DNA from: Tolypothrix bouteillei VB521301
Lineage (GTDB): Bacteria > Cyanobacteriota > Cyanobacteriia > Cyanobacteriales > Nostocaceae
Length of the DNA: 64,000 nucleotides
Direction: 5' to 3'
NCBI RefSeq assembly: GCF_000760695.4
Contig: NZ_JHEG04000001.1
Span: forward strand, 635,599-699,598
The position numbers were made by a program, and so were the translations under genes. Position 1 is the stretch's first letter; each line of letters starts with the position of its first letter. This document shows positions 43,534 through 54,211 of this stretch, piece by piece. The notes under the pieces are model-generated. The model ran no database searches. It was not told the origin of the DNA and saw only the letters and a list, made by a program, of their open reading frames with translations.

Positions 43534-45978
43534 TTACTCCAAATCAACCCCCAAAAAGCGGTCTAAAAATCGCGTGCGCCACATCAACCGTACAATGAAA
43601 CTCCACTCTATAGCAACTAACCCCAACCACAAGCAATTGATAGGTGAAATTGGTGCTAATTCAAAAAATTCCCGGATAGGAGAAATATATAAAATTAATA
43701 AATAGGTAATAATAAGAATTCCTGCTACGCTGGTATAACGCCAGTCGCCATTGAGAGGTTCAGCGGCTACCCATGCTGTTGTAGGCGGTTTTAGAAAAGG
43801 AATTAATAGGAGTTCGCAAAATACCAAAATGGTCACAAGTGCTGTGCGAGGAATTTCATAATCAACCCTAGCAATTCCAGCAGCTGGTGGTAAATCGAGT
43901 ATGGCACTGACTAAGTAGAAAAGGTAAACAATCAAAGCTACCAAAGTGATGGACAAACTTGCGGGAATAATAAAGTGGAGAATTGAACGCACCATGCTTT
44001 GTTTTGATTGTTCTCCCGGTTGCGCCCAAACAGGAATAAACATGGTGGGAATACCAACGCCAACGAGAGTGACAATTGCACTGTGTTTGTTCATCAACGG
44101 GAAGCTATCGGAGACAATTGCTGTGGCAAAAATAAGTAGTGCGACACAGCAAACTCGCACCATAAAGAGTTTCATGACATCACGGATACCATTGCGAATT
44201 CTTTGCCCTTCTAAAAACGCAGGAGGTAGTGCTTCAAAGGAATCTTTTAGCAAAACTATATCGGCAATACCCCTAGTTGCTTGAGAGCCGCTTTCCATAG
44301 CAATCCCTAAATTTGCCATCTTAAGGGAGAGGACATCGTTGACTCCATCTCCTGTCATCGCAACGTAATGTCCTGCATCCCTAAGACTTTTAACAATTTT
44401 AGCTTTCTGTTGCGGCGCAATTCTGCCAAACACATTATAACTAGAAGCTGCTTGAGCAAATTGGACATCATTCATTTGCTCTAATTCAGCACCAGAAATC
44501 AGCTTGATTTGTTCGCTAAATCCTGCTTGTAAAGCAATGGCTGCTACTGTTTGAGGATTATCTCCAGAAATGATTTTGACTGCAATTTCTGCTTGGGTAA
44601 AGCCTTGTAGTGTTTCACTTGCTCCTTTTCGCAAGCGATCGCTAAAACTTAAGATCCCGATCGCGCTAAGATCTGGTGGTAAGGAAGGAGTGTCATTTGC
44701 GCCCAGAGAAACAGAGACGGGGCTGCGAGCAAACAGCAGAACTCTTAACCCTTGGTTAATTTGCTCCTGAATGTAATTTTTGGCTGTTGCGTCTAAGGGT
44801 GTAGCAAGTGATAAAACTTCCGGCGCACCCAATACATATGTACCATCTCTTTCTGTATCGTCAAAGACGACCGAACTCCACTTGCGATCGCTAGAAAAAG
44901 GAACTTCGGTTTTGATAAGCTTGGTATAACCGGAGCAACCGTTAAGAATAGCGTCTGTTGTGCGATTGCCTGACTGAGTACTTGCAGCATAATCACCGAG
45001 TATAGAGCGAAGATCCCCTACAGGAACTTCTATGGGGTAAAGGTCGTGCAATTCAATTTGATTGGTTGTGAGCGTTCCGGTTTTATCAAGACACAACACA
45101 TCAACATTACTTAAAGACTCTACAGCATTAGTTTGCTGGATTAAGATATTTTTTCCCAACATTTGAACCGCACCCATGACATAGGCAAGTGTAATTGCAA
45201 TTAAAAGCCCTGCAGGAATTAAACCTGCAATGACAGCTGCTCTTTGAACAATTTCATTTAATGATTGAGAGCGAATAATAAAACTAATTGCAATTAAAAT
45301 CCATAAAAAACAGGCGAGAAGTAAAAGTACCCGAATAATTAAGTTAATTTCTTGCTGAAGTGGCGTGTAAACTTGACGAAACTGTCTTGCACCAGCCATA
45401 AGTTGGTAAGCAACTGTTTCAGTACCTACCTTCTGCGCTTCATAGCAAGCACGTCCGCTGACACAAAAGCTACCAGAGTAAACTTCCTGTCCTTCCATTT
45501 TTGGAATTAAATCTGATTCACCTGTCAGCAGTGACTCATCAACTTCAATTCGTCCTTCACCAACAATTTGACCATCTACTAGAATTTGTTCGCCAGGATA
45601 AAGTAGGAGAAGATCTCCCAAAACAATTTCCCTCGGATCGACAGTATATTCTTTGCCATCTCGAATGACAGTTGCTACAGGGCGAGTTAGCAGAGCAATT
45701 TTATCGAGTTTTCGCTTTGCCCAAATTTCTTGGCAAATACCAATAACGACACCACTAAAAATTATAACGGCTACAAAAATAGCATCAGAAGGGCGTTGTA
45801 AAAACAGAAAAACACCGCTAATGGCAAAAAAAACCGCGTTGACAAAAGTAAAAAGGTTCTCGCGTAAAATTTGAACGTAAGAACGGCTAGTTGGCAGTTT
45901 AACATTATTGCTCTTTCCTGCTGTGCGCCTTTCTTTGACTTCTTGTTCGCTCAACCCTTGGAGCTTAGATATCTGCAT
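43534..45978 (-). CDS. Cation-translocating P-type ATPase
   Basis: The 814-residue protein has the actuator motif LLTGES, the phosphorylation site LDKTGTLTT (Asp298), a nucleotide-binding domain, and the hinge MTGDGVNDVLSLKMANLG. About ten membrane segments are visible. TM4 reads GLIPAGLLIAITLAY, not the usual P-E-G-L, a difference seen in the Exp7/CtpE-like group; the transported ion is therefore uncertain (calcium is one proposal for that group). No N-terminal heavy-metal domain and no CPx motif, so not a copper/cadmium pump. It stands alone, divergent from the RND gene. Confidence 0.88.
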   Translation of the reverse strand: MQISKLQGLSEQEVKERRTAGKSNNVKLPTSRSYVQILRENLFTFVNAVFFAISGVFLFLQRPSDAIFVAVIIFSGVVIGICQEIWAKRKLDKIALLTRPVATVIRDGKEYTVDPREIVLGDLLLLYPGEQILVDGQIVGEGRIEVDESLLTGESDLIPKMEGQEVYSGSFCVSGRACYEAQKVGTETVAYQLMAGARQFRQVYTPLQQEINLIIRVLLLLACFLWILIAISFIIRSQSLNEIVQRAAVIAGLIPAGLLIAITLAYVMGAVQMLGKNILIQQTNAVESLSNVDVLCLDKTGTLTTNQIELHDLYPIEVPVGDLRSILGDYAASTQSGNRTTDAILNGCSGYTKLIKTEVPFSSDRKWSSVVFDDTERDGTYVLGAPEVLSLATPLDATAKNYIQEQINQGLRVLLFARSPVSVSLGANDTPSLPPDLSAIGILSFSDRLRKGASETLQGFTQAEIAVKIISGDNPQTVAAIALQAGFSEQIKLISGAELEQMNDVQFAQAASSYNVFGRIAPQQKAKIVKSLRDAGHYVAMTGDGVNDVLSLKMANLGIAMESGSQATRGIADIVLLKDSFEALPPAFLEGQRIRNGIRDVMKLFMVRVCCVALLIFATAIVSDSFPLMNKHSAIVTLVGVGIPTMFIPVWAQPGEQSKQSMVRSILHFIIPASLSITLVALIVYLFYLVSAILDLPPAAGIARVDYEIPRTALVTILVFCELLLIPFLKPPTTAWVAAEPLNGDWRYTSVAGILIITYLLILYISPIREFFELAPISPINCLWLGLVAIEWSFIVRLMWRTRFLDRFLGVDLE

Positions 45979-46438
45979 AAATAATAGAAAATAGAAATTT
46001 TAGATTTTAGATTTCGGATTTTGAATTGAAAGCTTTGTATTTAATACTGTTTCAAGCTTGACCTACAATACCAACTTTTCTAAGTTTTGTATAATTTGAG
46101 ATAATGCTCCTTTTGACATCAGTGAAATCAAATGAGGTAAATAGTGGGTCTTAATGAGTTAATAGACAATAAGTCAAACTATTGTTTCATGTGGTTTCAA
46201 GGTTCATAGTTCTTTTACAGTAAGTCTTGATGTTTTTGCTAAAATCGTCAGAGTAATTACACAGTTTATTTCCTCCTTAGGTAACCACAAATTTATATCT
46301 AAAGATAGATTTATTATTTGGCATTTTTTCTGTTTGTCAAGAACAGGTTAGAAGCAGCGACACTTGGGAGTCAGCAAATTGCGGCTGGGAACCAACGAGC
46401 TCGTGCTGCGTATACCAACCATCGGTGACTGAAACCTT
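45979..46438. other. Divergent intergenic region with a possible coding remnant
   Basis: AT-rich, holding the promoters of the P-type ATPase and RND genes. Just before the RND gene, a short frame ending at 46428 reads RLEAATLGSQQIAAGNQRAR and looks like a helical tail, perhaps of a lost adaptor gene. It has no convincing start. Confidence 0.35.
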
Positions 46439-49400
46439 ATGATTTTTTCCCTCTCTGGCTCCTTTATCAAACGACCTGTCTTTGCAACGGTTTGCTCTAT
46501 CATCATTACACTACTTGGGATAGCTTGTATCCCGACATTGCCAGTTGCTCAGTATCCGGAAATTGCTCCTCCCGTAGTTACCGTAACTTCAAACTATGTT
46601 GGAGCCAATGCAGAAGTCGTTGAGTCTACTGTAACTAACATTTTGGAGCAACAACTCAATGGTATTGAGGGCGTGCGATACATCAAATCTACAAGCGCCA
46701 ATGATGGAACGAGTAGCATTAACTTAACGTTTGAACTGGGGAAAGACCAAGACATTGCTGCCGTAGACGTACAGAACCGGGTGTCAACCGTTCTATCGCG
46801 GTTACCGGGACCTGTAACCCAAACAGGCGTACAAGTCCTAAAAGCTAACAATAACTTCTTGTTAGCAATTGGGATTTACTCCGATCGCGATGAAAGCAAA
46901 GGAAAAGATATTTACAACGATACCTATCTCAGCAACTACACTGACCTTTATATTGCAGATGCCATTAAACGGATCAAAGGTGTCGGTGATGTTCAGATAT
47001 TTGGCGAGCGGAAATATGCCATGCGCCTTTGGCTAGACCCCAATCGTCTCGCCAGCCGAAATTTGACACCTCAAAATGTTATTACAGCACTTCAGCAACA
47101 GAACTTACAAGTCGGTGCCGGACAAATAGGACAACCTCCAACTCAATCATCACAGCAGTATCAGTATGCTGTTAACGCTCAAGGAAGACTCAAGGATGCG
47201 GAAGAATTCAACGAGCTTGTGATTAAAACTACGGAAGATGGGACGCTTATCAAGCTCAAGGATGTCGGTCGGGCTGAGTTAGGAGCCGAAAACTACAGTT
47301 CTTTGCTCAGATTTACTTCTAGCGATCGGGTAACGCACCAAGGCGTGGGATTGGGTATTAACCAGCAAGCTGGTAGCAACGCACTGGATACAGCCGCAGC
47401 AGTCAAAGCGGAAATGAAGCGATTGGCTGAAAATTTCCCTCCAGGTATACACTATGAAGTCGCTTTTGATACTACTACTTTTATCAAAGCAGGAACTGAA
47501 GAAGTTATTGTTTCTTTGTTTCAAGCAGTTGGTTTAGTTGTCCTCATTGTTTACCTATTCTTGCAGAATTGGCGTTCGGCATTGGTGATTTCACTGGCAA
47601 TGCCTGTAGCGCTTCTCGGTACGTTTATCTTCGTCAAACTCCTGGATTTTTCTATCAATACCCTGACTCTATTCGGTTTAACCTTGGCAACAGGTCTGGT
47701 GGTGGATGATGCGGTGGTGATTGTAGAGGACATCACTCGTCGCATTCAAGACCAGGGACTTAAACCTGTGGAGGCGGCGATTCAATCTATGAACGAGCTG
47801 TTTAGCGCGGTGATTGCTACCTCTGTTGTATTGATTGCAGTGTTTGTACCAGTTGCATTTTTCCCCGGTACAACCGGACAGCTTTACAAGCAGTTTGCGC
47901 TGACGATCGCATTTTCCATCACCATATCCACCTTTAACGCGGTTACCTTTACCCCAACACTATCTGCGATTTTGCTCAGGCGAGGTCAGGTACCAAATAA
48001 CTGGTTTTTTAACAGTATTAACTGGGCGATTGATAAAACTCGCCAGATTTACAGTCGCAGCATAGTCTTGTTAACTAGGTTGAAGTTTGTCGTTTTAGCA
48101 CTGTTCTCAGGTGCTTTGATACTGACCTATTGGATCTACAATATCGTTCCAGCAGGTTTTATTCCAGATGAAGATCAAGGTATTTTTATCACCCTCGTTC
48201 AAGCACCAGAGGGTGTGTCTCTCAACTACACTCAAAATGTGTTAGAAAAAGCAGAAGCAATTCTCAAAGAAGTGCCAGAAGTTCAGCAAATTTTTGCAGT
48301 TGGTGGTTTTAGCTTTAGTGGTTCGACGCCCAACAACGGTTTGATATTTACAACCCTGAAACCTTGGGAAGAGCGCCGGGAAGCAAATCAATCTTTGCAA
48401 GCGATTATTGGTGGATTTTTTCCACAGCCTTTTGGATTACTGCCTAAAATGTTGGGAATTCAAGAAGCCACTGTGATTCCATTTAATTTGCCAGCTATTA
48501 ATGGTATTGGTAACTTTGGTGGTTTTGAGTTTCACTTACAAGATAGGGAGAATTTAGGATTTGATGCAATGGGGACAGCCCTCAATAGCTTGGTTGGTCG
48601 AGCCAGTACTTACCCATCTCCCGAACAACCTCAAATAAACGGTTTGCGTCCCAACTTCAACGCCAACACACCGCAAATTTCTGTAGAAGTCGATCGCACC
48701 AAAGCCAATGCCCTTCAGGTTCCTGTTGAAGATATTTTCAACACCTTGCAAGTTTTTCTTGGCTCGACCTACGTCAATGACTTTAACCAGTTCAATCGAG
48801 CTTACCGCGTTTATGTTCAGGCAGACCAGGCATTCCGCTCAAACCCAGAGGATATTAAAAAGCTGTACGTGCGTTCGCAAACAGGTCAAATGATTTCCCT
48901 AAGCAATTTAGTGACAATTAAAGAAGTCATTGGTCCTTCAGTGATTAGCCATTACAATCTGTTTCGCTCGGTGGAAATTAACGGTTCCCCAGCACCTGGT
49001 GTAAGTTCGGGACAAGCTATCAAAGCAATGGAGGTATCTGCTCAAGAAACTTTGCCTAAGGGATTTGGCTATGAGTGGTCCGGGCTTTCTTTAGAAGAAA
49101 TTGAATCTGGCGGACAAGCTCTCTTTATCTTTGGTTTGGGTGTTGTCTTTGTCTTTCTCATACTAGCAGCACAATATGAAAGCTTTGTCGATCCATTTAT
49201 TATTTTGCTGACTGTTCCGTTGGCAATTTTGGGTGCGTTAATTGCTCTTATTATCAAAGGTTCTGCTAACGACATTTACACTCAGGTTGGATTTGTCATG
49301 TTGATTGGTATGGCAAGTAAAAACTCAATTTTAATTGTGGAATTTGCCAACCAACTTCGGGAACAAGGTTTGGGTATTACAAAGGCAGCGATCGAGGCTG

Positions 49401-49681
49401 CTAAGGAGCGTTTGCGACCCATTTTAATGACAGCTTTCTCCACAGTTGCTGGTGGTATTCCACTTTTGGTCGCAACAGGTCCTGGAGCTGCTGCTCGTCA
49501 ATCTTTGGGAACAGCAACTTTTGGTGGAATGTGCATTGCAACTGTTCTGAGTCTATTTGTTATCCCAATCTTGTACATTATTATCAAGAATGCAGAAGTT
49601 TCTTTTGGAAAACGCGATCGCACAGTTGTAGCTGGTGAGGAAACTGTTATAGCAACCAATGACCAGCGACCAAATGCCTAA
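46439..49681 (+). CDS. RND-family multidrug efflux permease (HAE1, AcrB-like)
   Basis: The 1080-residue inner-membrane transporter has the typical start FIKRPVFATVCSIIITLLGI, two large periplasmic loops and 12 membrane segments. TM4 contains the proton-relay pair in GLVVDDAVVIVEDITRRIQD; the late segment MLIGMASKNSILIVEFANQL is also characteristic. It exports hydrophobic compounds by proton antiport and needs a periplasmic adaptor and an outer-membrane channel. Neither gene is adjacent on either side, so partners must come from elsewhere or the operon has been disrupted. Confidence 0.93.
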   Translation: MIFSLSGSFIKRPVFATVCSIIITLLGIACIPTLPVAQYPEIAPPVVTVTSNYVGANAEVVESTVTNILEQQLNGIEGVRYIKSTSANDGTSSINLTFELGKDQDIAAVDVQNRVSTVLSRLPGPVTQTGVQVLKANNNFLLAIGIYSDRDESKGKDIYNDTYLSNYTDLYIADAIKRIKGVGDVQIFGERKYAMRLWLDPNRLASRNLTPQNVITALQQQNLQVGAGQIGQPPTQSSQQYQYAVNAQGRLKDAEEFNELVIKTTEDGTLIKLKDVGRAELGAENYSSLLRFTSSDRVTHQGVGLGINQQAGSNALDTAAAVKAEMKRLAENFPPGIHYEVAFDTTTFIKAGTEEVIVSLFQAVGLVVLIVYLFLQNWRSALVISLAMPVALLGTFIFVKLLDFSINTLTLFGLTLATGLVVDDAVVIVEDITRRIQDQGLKPVEAAIQSMNELFSAVIATSVVLIAVFVPVAFFPGTTGQLYKQFALTIAFSITISTFNAVTFTPTLSAILLRRGQVPNNWFFNSINWAIDKTRQIYSRSIVLLTRLKFVVLALFSGALILTYWIYNIVPAGFIPDEDQGIFITLVQAPEGVSLNYTQNVLEKAEAILKEVPEVQQIFAVGGFSFSGSTPNNGLIFTTLKPWEERREANQSLQAIIGGFFPQPFGLLPKMLGIQEATVIPFNLPAINGIGNFGGFEFHLQDRENLGFDAMGTALNSLVGRASTYPSPEQPQINGLRPNFNANTPQISVEVDRTKANALQVPVEDIFNTLQVFLGSTYVNDFNQFNRAYRVYVQADQAFRSNPEDIKKLYVRSQTGQMISLSNLVTIKEVIGPSVISHYNLFRSVEINGSPAPGVSSGQAIKAMEVSAQETLPKGFGYEWSGLSLEEIESGGQALFIFGLGVVFVFLILAAQYESFVDPFIILLTVPLAILGALIALIIKGSANDIYTQVGFVMLIGMASKNSILIVEFANQLREQGLGITKAAIEAAKERLRPILMTAFSTVAGGIPLLVATGPGAAARQSLGTATFGGMCIATVLSLFVIPILYIIIKNAEVSFGKRDRTVVAGEETVIATNDQRPNA

Positions 49682-50217
49682 TTCTTTGACTGGTTTGTCC
49701 TGAGTCATTCTCTTATTTAGGGAGATTGTTTGAAAAGTGGGTAGCTGTGATTTTAGGCACTCAGCGATCCCCCCTAGCCCCCCTTAACAAGGGTGGAAAA
49801 TATTCTTAAAGCCCCCTTAACAAGGAGGAAAGGCTCTTAAACTCTTCCTTTAAAAAAAGAGGGAAAAGCTCTTAAACTCTTTCTCAAAAAGAGGAAAAGA
49901 CTTTTAAACTCTTCCTTAAAAAAGGGAAAGACTCTTAAAGTCCCCCTTTTTAAGGGTGATTTAGGGGGATCTTGAATGTTTTTCTACTGATGAAAGGACT
50001 TTTCAAACATCCTCTTAACTGCAAGAATCTATTTTAAACTCATTGTATCTGCTCAATAAATTGGGGTAGGACAAAAAATAAATTAAGAGAGAGTTAACGC
50101 AATTACAAGTAACACAGCAACTTGCTTTGATGGGAGCGATTTCTTAGAGTTTGGAAACGGAGATTTTCACAAAATTGCTAAACTTTGTTTCCATCTTGTT
50201 AAAGTATCACCTCTGGA
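49682..50217. other. Gap after the RND gene, largely occupied by a palindromic element
   Basis: Apart from the GATCCCCC-ended element (listed separately) no gene is seen. The right part, 49972-50217, is AT-rich and unremarkable. Confidence 0.5.
49766..49971. repeat. GATCCCCC-ended MITE-like element with internal tandem repeats
   Basis: The left end GATCCCCCCTAGCCCCCC and right end complement GATCCCCCTAAATCACCC form terminal inverted repeats, extended by CTTAACAAGG/CTTAAAAAGG. Inside, a unit of about 30-33 bp containing CTCTTAAACTCTT(C/T)CT repeats about four times with small changes. No coding capacity. Half of the same end sequence recurs after chlH (60730-60757). Confidence 0.75.
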
Positions 50218-50763
50218 TTAATTAACTCCTCGCAACTTGCGCGTATTTTCAACCAAACTCTGAGCGAATTGGTCAAAGCGTTGTGAAAGTTTCTCATCTA
50301 ACAGTTTACCCTCAGGGCTAAAAGCTTTCCACGCTTGTCCGATCGCTATTTGTTCCGGAATGACCCAACCGTGAACCCATCTCATGATGATTCGTAGATC
50401 GTTCAGGGCATTACTGTTGGGTTGTCCGCCCAAAATACTGATAAGCCCGGTCACTTTACCAGACAATTGATCGAAACTCATCAAATCAAGGGCATTTTTG
50501 AGGACACCACTGACGCTACCGTGATACTCTGGTGTTGCCAAAATTAACCCATCAGCTTGAATGACCGCATCACGCATGCGCTGAACATCCGGGTAATCTG
50601 GATATTCCTGCTCGCCATTACAAAACGGTAACTGCATTTGCCGCAAATCGATAATTTCAACCTCCGCACCCAAAGCTTCGACTCTTTGTGCAGCTATCTT
50701 CAAACCAACTTGCGTGTAAGACTCTGTTCTTAAACTGCCACCAATTCCAACAATTTTTACCAT
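50218..50763 (-). CDS. NADPH-dependent FMN reductase
   Basis: The 181-residue flavodoxin-like protein has the FMN phosphate loop GIGGSLRTESYTQ near the N-terminus and the family signature PEYHGSVSGVLKNALD, followed by GLISILGGQPNSNALNDLR. It transfers electrons from NAD(P)H to FMN or to a quinone, azo or chromate-like acceptor. It stands alone on the minus strand, divergent from ftsH. The length is standard. Confidence 0.9.
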   Translation of the reverse strand: MVKIVGIGGSLRTESYTQVGLKIAAQRVEALGAEVEIIDLRQMQLPFCNGEQEYPDYPDVQRMRDAVIQADGLILATPEYHGSVSGVLKNALDLMSFDQLSGKVTGLISILGGQPNSNALNDLRIIMRWVHGWVIPEQIAIGQAWKAFSPEGKLLDEKLSQRFDQFAQSLVENTRKLRGVN

Positions 50764-51155
50764 AACGAACTCTCAATCTCTTAATTTATTAAGTAGCCTT
50801 AATCCAAGGTTAGGTTTTTGCAAAGCGTAGTCATTACGAGTATGTTTATATATTAGCTTATAGACCAGCCAGTTGTGACAAAACGTGTAAAATTTCAATT
50901 GGTAGAGAATTGTTTGCTATTGAGAGTGAGTTTTATTCTGTTTGAGGAACTGTAAGATCCAAGGGCGAATCAGTGCGAAGTTAGGGATCTCAGATACAGG
51001 AATTTGTAAAGAGTAGACGTATGCAAGAGAAAAACTTGGGAATGGTTTTTTGTGGAAGCTACACTAGACAATTAGACACCAAAAAATTATTTGCTAGAAG
51101 AACAGCCATAAAAATGAGCGCTCAGCTTCTGCCAGCACAAAAAGGGTAGTTATTT
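50764..51155. other. Divergent intergenic region between FMN reductase and ftsH
   Basis: No gene, repeat or hairpin of note. It should hold both promoters. Confidence 0.4.
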
Positions 51156-53066
51156 ATGAAAAAGGTTGAGAAAAAAACATCGATGAAAAAGCAAACAGCA
51201 AAGCGAGCTGCCTTGACTGGAGCGCTGGCTGCCAGTTTGCTCGTCTTGCCTAGTTTATCGGGAGGAGCTTCTGCACTGGCACAAAAGGCAGAACGCGACT
51301 CTCAAGCCCTATCTTATGGCGATTTAATCCAGAAAGTTCAGAGTGGAGAAATTGCCAGAGTAGAGCTTGATGAAACCGAACAGGTCGCGAGAGTGTATTT
51401 AAAAGACCAAAAGCCAGATACACAACCACAGCAGGTGCGGCTTTTGGAACAAAATCCAGAGTTAATTAACAAACTCAAAGAAAGGAAAGTTGAGTTTGAG
51501 GAAGTTTCTTCTGCTAACAGTAGAGCGGCTGTCAGCCTTTTGATTAACTTAATGTGGATTTTACCACTCGTGGCTTTGATGCTGTTGTTCTTACGCCGCT
51601 CCACAAATGCTTCGAGCCAAGCCATGAATTTTGGTAAATCAAGAGCACGCTTCCAAATGGAAGCAAAAACTGGAGTGAAGTTTGATGATGTTGCTGGTAT
51701 AGAAGAAGCGAAAGAAGAACTGCAAGAGGTTGTCACTTTCCTCAAACAACCTGAAAAATTCACCGCTGTTGGTGCGCGTATTCCCAAAGGAGTCTTGCTC
51801 ATTGGACCACCAGGGACAGGTAAAACACTTTTAGCAAAAGCGATCGCAGGTGAAGCTGGAGTACCGTTCTTTAGCATTTCCGGTTCGGAATTTGTGGAAA
51901 TGTTTGTTGGGGTCGGTGCGTCTCGCGTGCGCGATTTATTTAAAAAAGCAAAAGAAAATGCTCCTTGTCTAATATTTATAGATGAAATTGACGCTGTTGG
52001 ACGGCAAAGGGGTGCAGGAATTGGCGGTGGAAATGATGAACGGGAACAAACCCTCAACCAACTGTTAACGGAAATGGATGGATTTGAGGGCAACACGGGG
52101 ATCATTATTATAGCAGCCACAAACCGTCCGGATGTGTTAGATGCTGCTTTGCTCAGACCCGGAAGATTTGACAGACAGGTCATCGTAGATGCCCCAGACC
52201 GTAAAGGTCGCCTTTCTATTTTACAAGTTCATGCCCGAAATAAAAAAGTTGACCCATCTGTTTCCTTAGAAGTGGTTGCGCGTCGCACGCCCGGTTTTAC
52301 AGGAGCAGATTTGGCAAACCTTTTGAATGAAGCTGCTATTTTGACAGCACGCAGGCGAAAAGAAGCAATTACACAGCTAGAAATTGACGACGCTATTGAC
52401 CGTTTGACAATTGGTTTAACTCTCAATCCACTGTTAGATAGCAAGAAAAAGCGGTTGATTGCTTACCATGAAGTTGGACACGCTCTTTTAGCGACACTTT
52501 TAGAAAATGCTGACCCACTCAATAAAGTGACTATTATTCCTCGTTCTGGAGGAGTTGGTGGTTTTTCACAGCAAATTTTGAATGAAGAAATGATTGATAG
52601 CGGGCTTTACAGTCGGGCTTGGATGATGGACAACATTACCATGACCTTGGGTGGAAAAGCAGCAGAAACAGAGGTCTTTGGAGAATCTGAGGTCACGGGT
52701 GGTGCGAGTAGCGACTTGAAAGTTGTGGCTAATCTTGCACGCAAGATGGTAACAATGTACGGAATGTCAGAACTGGGGTTGGTGGCTCTTGAAAATCAAA
52801 ACAGTGATGTTTTTCTCGGTCGCGATTGGATGACCCGCAATGATTATTCAGAAGAGATGGCTACCAAAATCGACCGACAGGTTAGAGAAATGGCAAGTAT
52901 ATGCTACCAAGAAGCCCGTCGTATTATTCGTGAAAACCGTCCTTTGGTAGATCGGTTGGTGGATTTATTGGTTGAACAAGAAACAATCGAGGGCGAGCAA
53001 TTCCGCAAGATTGTTTCGGAGTATACTGAGTTGCCAGAAAAACAGAAGATTGTGGTGTTTGGCTAA
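51156..53066 (+). CDS. ftsH: ATP-dependent zinc metalloprotease FtsH
   Basis: The 636-residue protein starts with a membrane segment (about 15-40), then a lumenal or periplasmic part, a second membrane segment ([20 protein letters not shown], about 130-150), and the AAA domain with [13 protein letters not shown] (Walker A, near 219) and [15 protein letters not shown] (Walker B). The second region of homology is [19 protein letters not shown], and the protease site is [10 protein letters not shown] (HEVGH, near 437). It degrades membrane proteins such as damaged photosystem subunits. Cyanobacteria have several FtsH; which one this is cannot be told. The N-terminus is unusually basic. Confidence 0.93.
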   Translation: MKKVEKKTSMKKQTAKRAALTGALAASLLVLPSLSGGASALAQKAERDSQALSYGDLIQKVQSGEIARVELDETEQVARVYLKDQKPDTQPQQVRLLEQNPELINKLKERKVEFEEVSSANSRAAVSLLINLMWILPLVALMLLFLRRSTNASSQAMNFGKSRARFQMEAKTGVKFDDVAGIEEAKEELQEVVTFLKQPEKFTAVGARIPKGVLLIGPPGTGKTLLAKAIAGEAGVPFFSISGSEFVEMFVGVGASRVRDLFKKAKENAPCLIFIDEIDAVGRQRGAGIGGGNDEREQTLNQLLTEMDGFEGNTGIIIIAATNRPDVLDAALLRPGRFDRQVIVDAPDRKGRLSILQVHARNKKVDPSVSLEVVARRTPGFTGADLANLLNEAAILTARRRKEAITQLEIDDAIDRLTIGLTLNPLLDSKKKRLIAYHEVGHALLATLLENADPLNKVTIIPRSGGVGGFSQQILNEEMIDSGLYSRAWMMDNITMTLGGKAAETEVFGESEVTGGASSDLKVVANLARKMVTMYGMSELGLVALENQNSDVFLGRDWMTRNDYSEEMATKIDRQVREMASICYQEARRIIRENRPLVDRLVDLLVEQETIEGEQFRKIVSEYTELPEKQKIVVFG

Positions 53067-53092
53067 TTGTTAGTTGTTACCCCAACCACTAA

Positions 53093-53905
53093 CTAATAAT
53101 TTGAATCCTGTTGAAGTTTAGACTCCTCAATTACGACTTGCGATTGTTGGGGAGTCCATTTTTGTGATGATGCTCTTGCAACTTGTTGCTGTGAGAACAT
53201 TGCTCGCAGAACGACAGCGGGATCTACATAGTTTTTGGCATATTTTAATCCCCAGTGAAGGTGAGGACCTGTTGTACGCCCAGTCATCCCTACCCGACCA
53301 ATCCTGAATCCAGCTGGGACTGGCTGACCTTCCCAAAGTTGAATACCTCCGTCTCGGTCTATGAGGTATCGCCGACCACTTGCGCTTTCTACGTGTCCTT
53401 CCATATGGCAGTAGGTGTGTTCCCACGGACCGGATTCAATAACAACGTGAGTACCGCAAGCGTTGCGATCGGCTACCTTACTCACTCTACCAGCCCACCA
53501 GTTGCGAATGTAACTTCCTTGTGGTGCGGCTATATCCAAGCCACTGTGAAATTCCCACCGGGAACCACCAGTTGCTGAGGGGCGATATCCAAATGCTGAA
53601 GTGTAGGCCTTAAAATTTTCCACGGGGAAAGAAGCGGCTAACCAAGTGTTATTATTTGTTGCTTGTAAGCTTGATTTTGGCTGAATTTGGCGCGGTGGGG
53701 TCGCATCTGGTGTGGATGAGCGTGGTATTCTTGCTATCGGAGTCGGAGAGGAACTGTGTGAATCTCGCTCGGGGATTGAAATAAAGGAAAACGCATTAAC
53801 GTTTTTATTTTCCTTGGGCAAGAGAGTATTCAAATTAGCAATACTCAATCCAGATACAAATAGTGTGACTACAGAAATTGCTACTGTTTGTCGCCACTGA
53901 CTCAT
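53093..53905 (-). CDS. Secreted M23-family (LytM-like) peptidase
   Basis: The 270-residue protein has an N-terminal signal or anchor segment (about 9-27), a Pro/Ser-rich linker, and an M23 domain with EFHSGLDIAAPQGSYI (His and Asp zinc ligands) and TGPHLHWGL (H-x-H). The zinc-site residues are all there, so it is probably an active peptidoglycan endopeptidase in the periplasm. The domain is preceded by FGYRPSATGG. It converges on ftsH with only 26 bp between stops. Confidence 0.9.
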   Translation of the reverse strand: MSQWRQTVAISVVTLFVSGLSIANLNTLLPKENKNVNAFSFISIPERDSHSSSPTPIARIPRSSTPDATPPRQIQPKSSLQATNNNTWLAASFPVENFKAYTSAFGYRPSATGGSRWEFHSGLDIAAPQGSYIRNWWAGRVSKVADRNACGTHVVIESGPWEHTYCHMEGHVESASGRRYLIDRDGGIQLWEGQPVPAGFRIGRVGMTGRTTGPHLHWGLKYAKNYVDPAVVLRAMFSQQQVARASSQKWTPQQSQVVIEESKLQQDSNY

Positions 53906-54211
53906 TTTAAAATTCCTCTAAGCGATGATTTATCTGTAAATTAGTAGACAGAAATTAAACGCAGCAGAAGTTTCAATCTGATGGTCGATTGTTATTGACA
54001 TCTGCTCGCTTTTACCCTGTATGCCGTAATGAAAAATGAAAATCGTCTTATTTTTGTTTTTTCCACCGAAATATATTACCAAAAAACCTTCCCAATGGTA
54101 GAGTGAAAAATAAGTAAAAATGCTGATAAGTTATCACAATACCTTTGGTGAAAAAGTAGATTTGGCTTCGATAGAAGCAGAAAAGCATCATCTACAGTAC
54201 CTTCGGAAGCC
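53906..54211. other. Intergenic region without recognised elements
   Basis: AT-rich region between divergent genes. No gene or repeat is seen. Confidence 0.4.

Noticed and set aside
51338..52183. 281-codon open frame antisense to ftsH
   Set aside because: It is an open shadow frame inside a strongly conserved gene, rich in Ser/Pro/Ile as expected from antisense codons. No independent evidence supports it.
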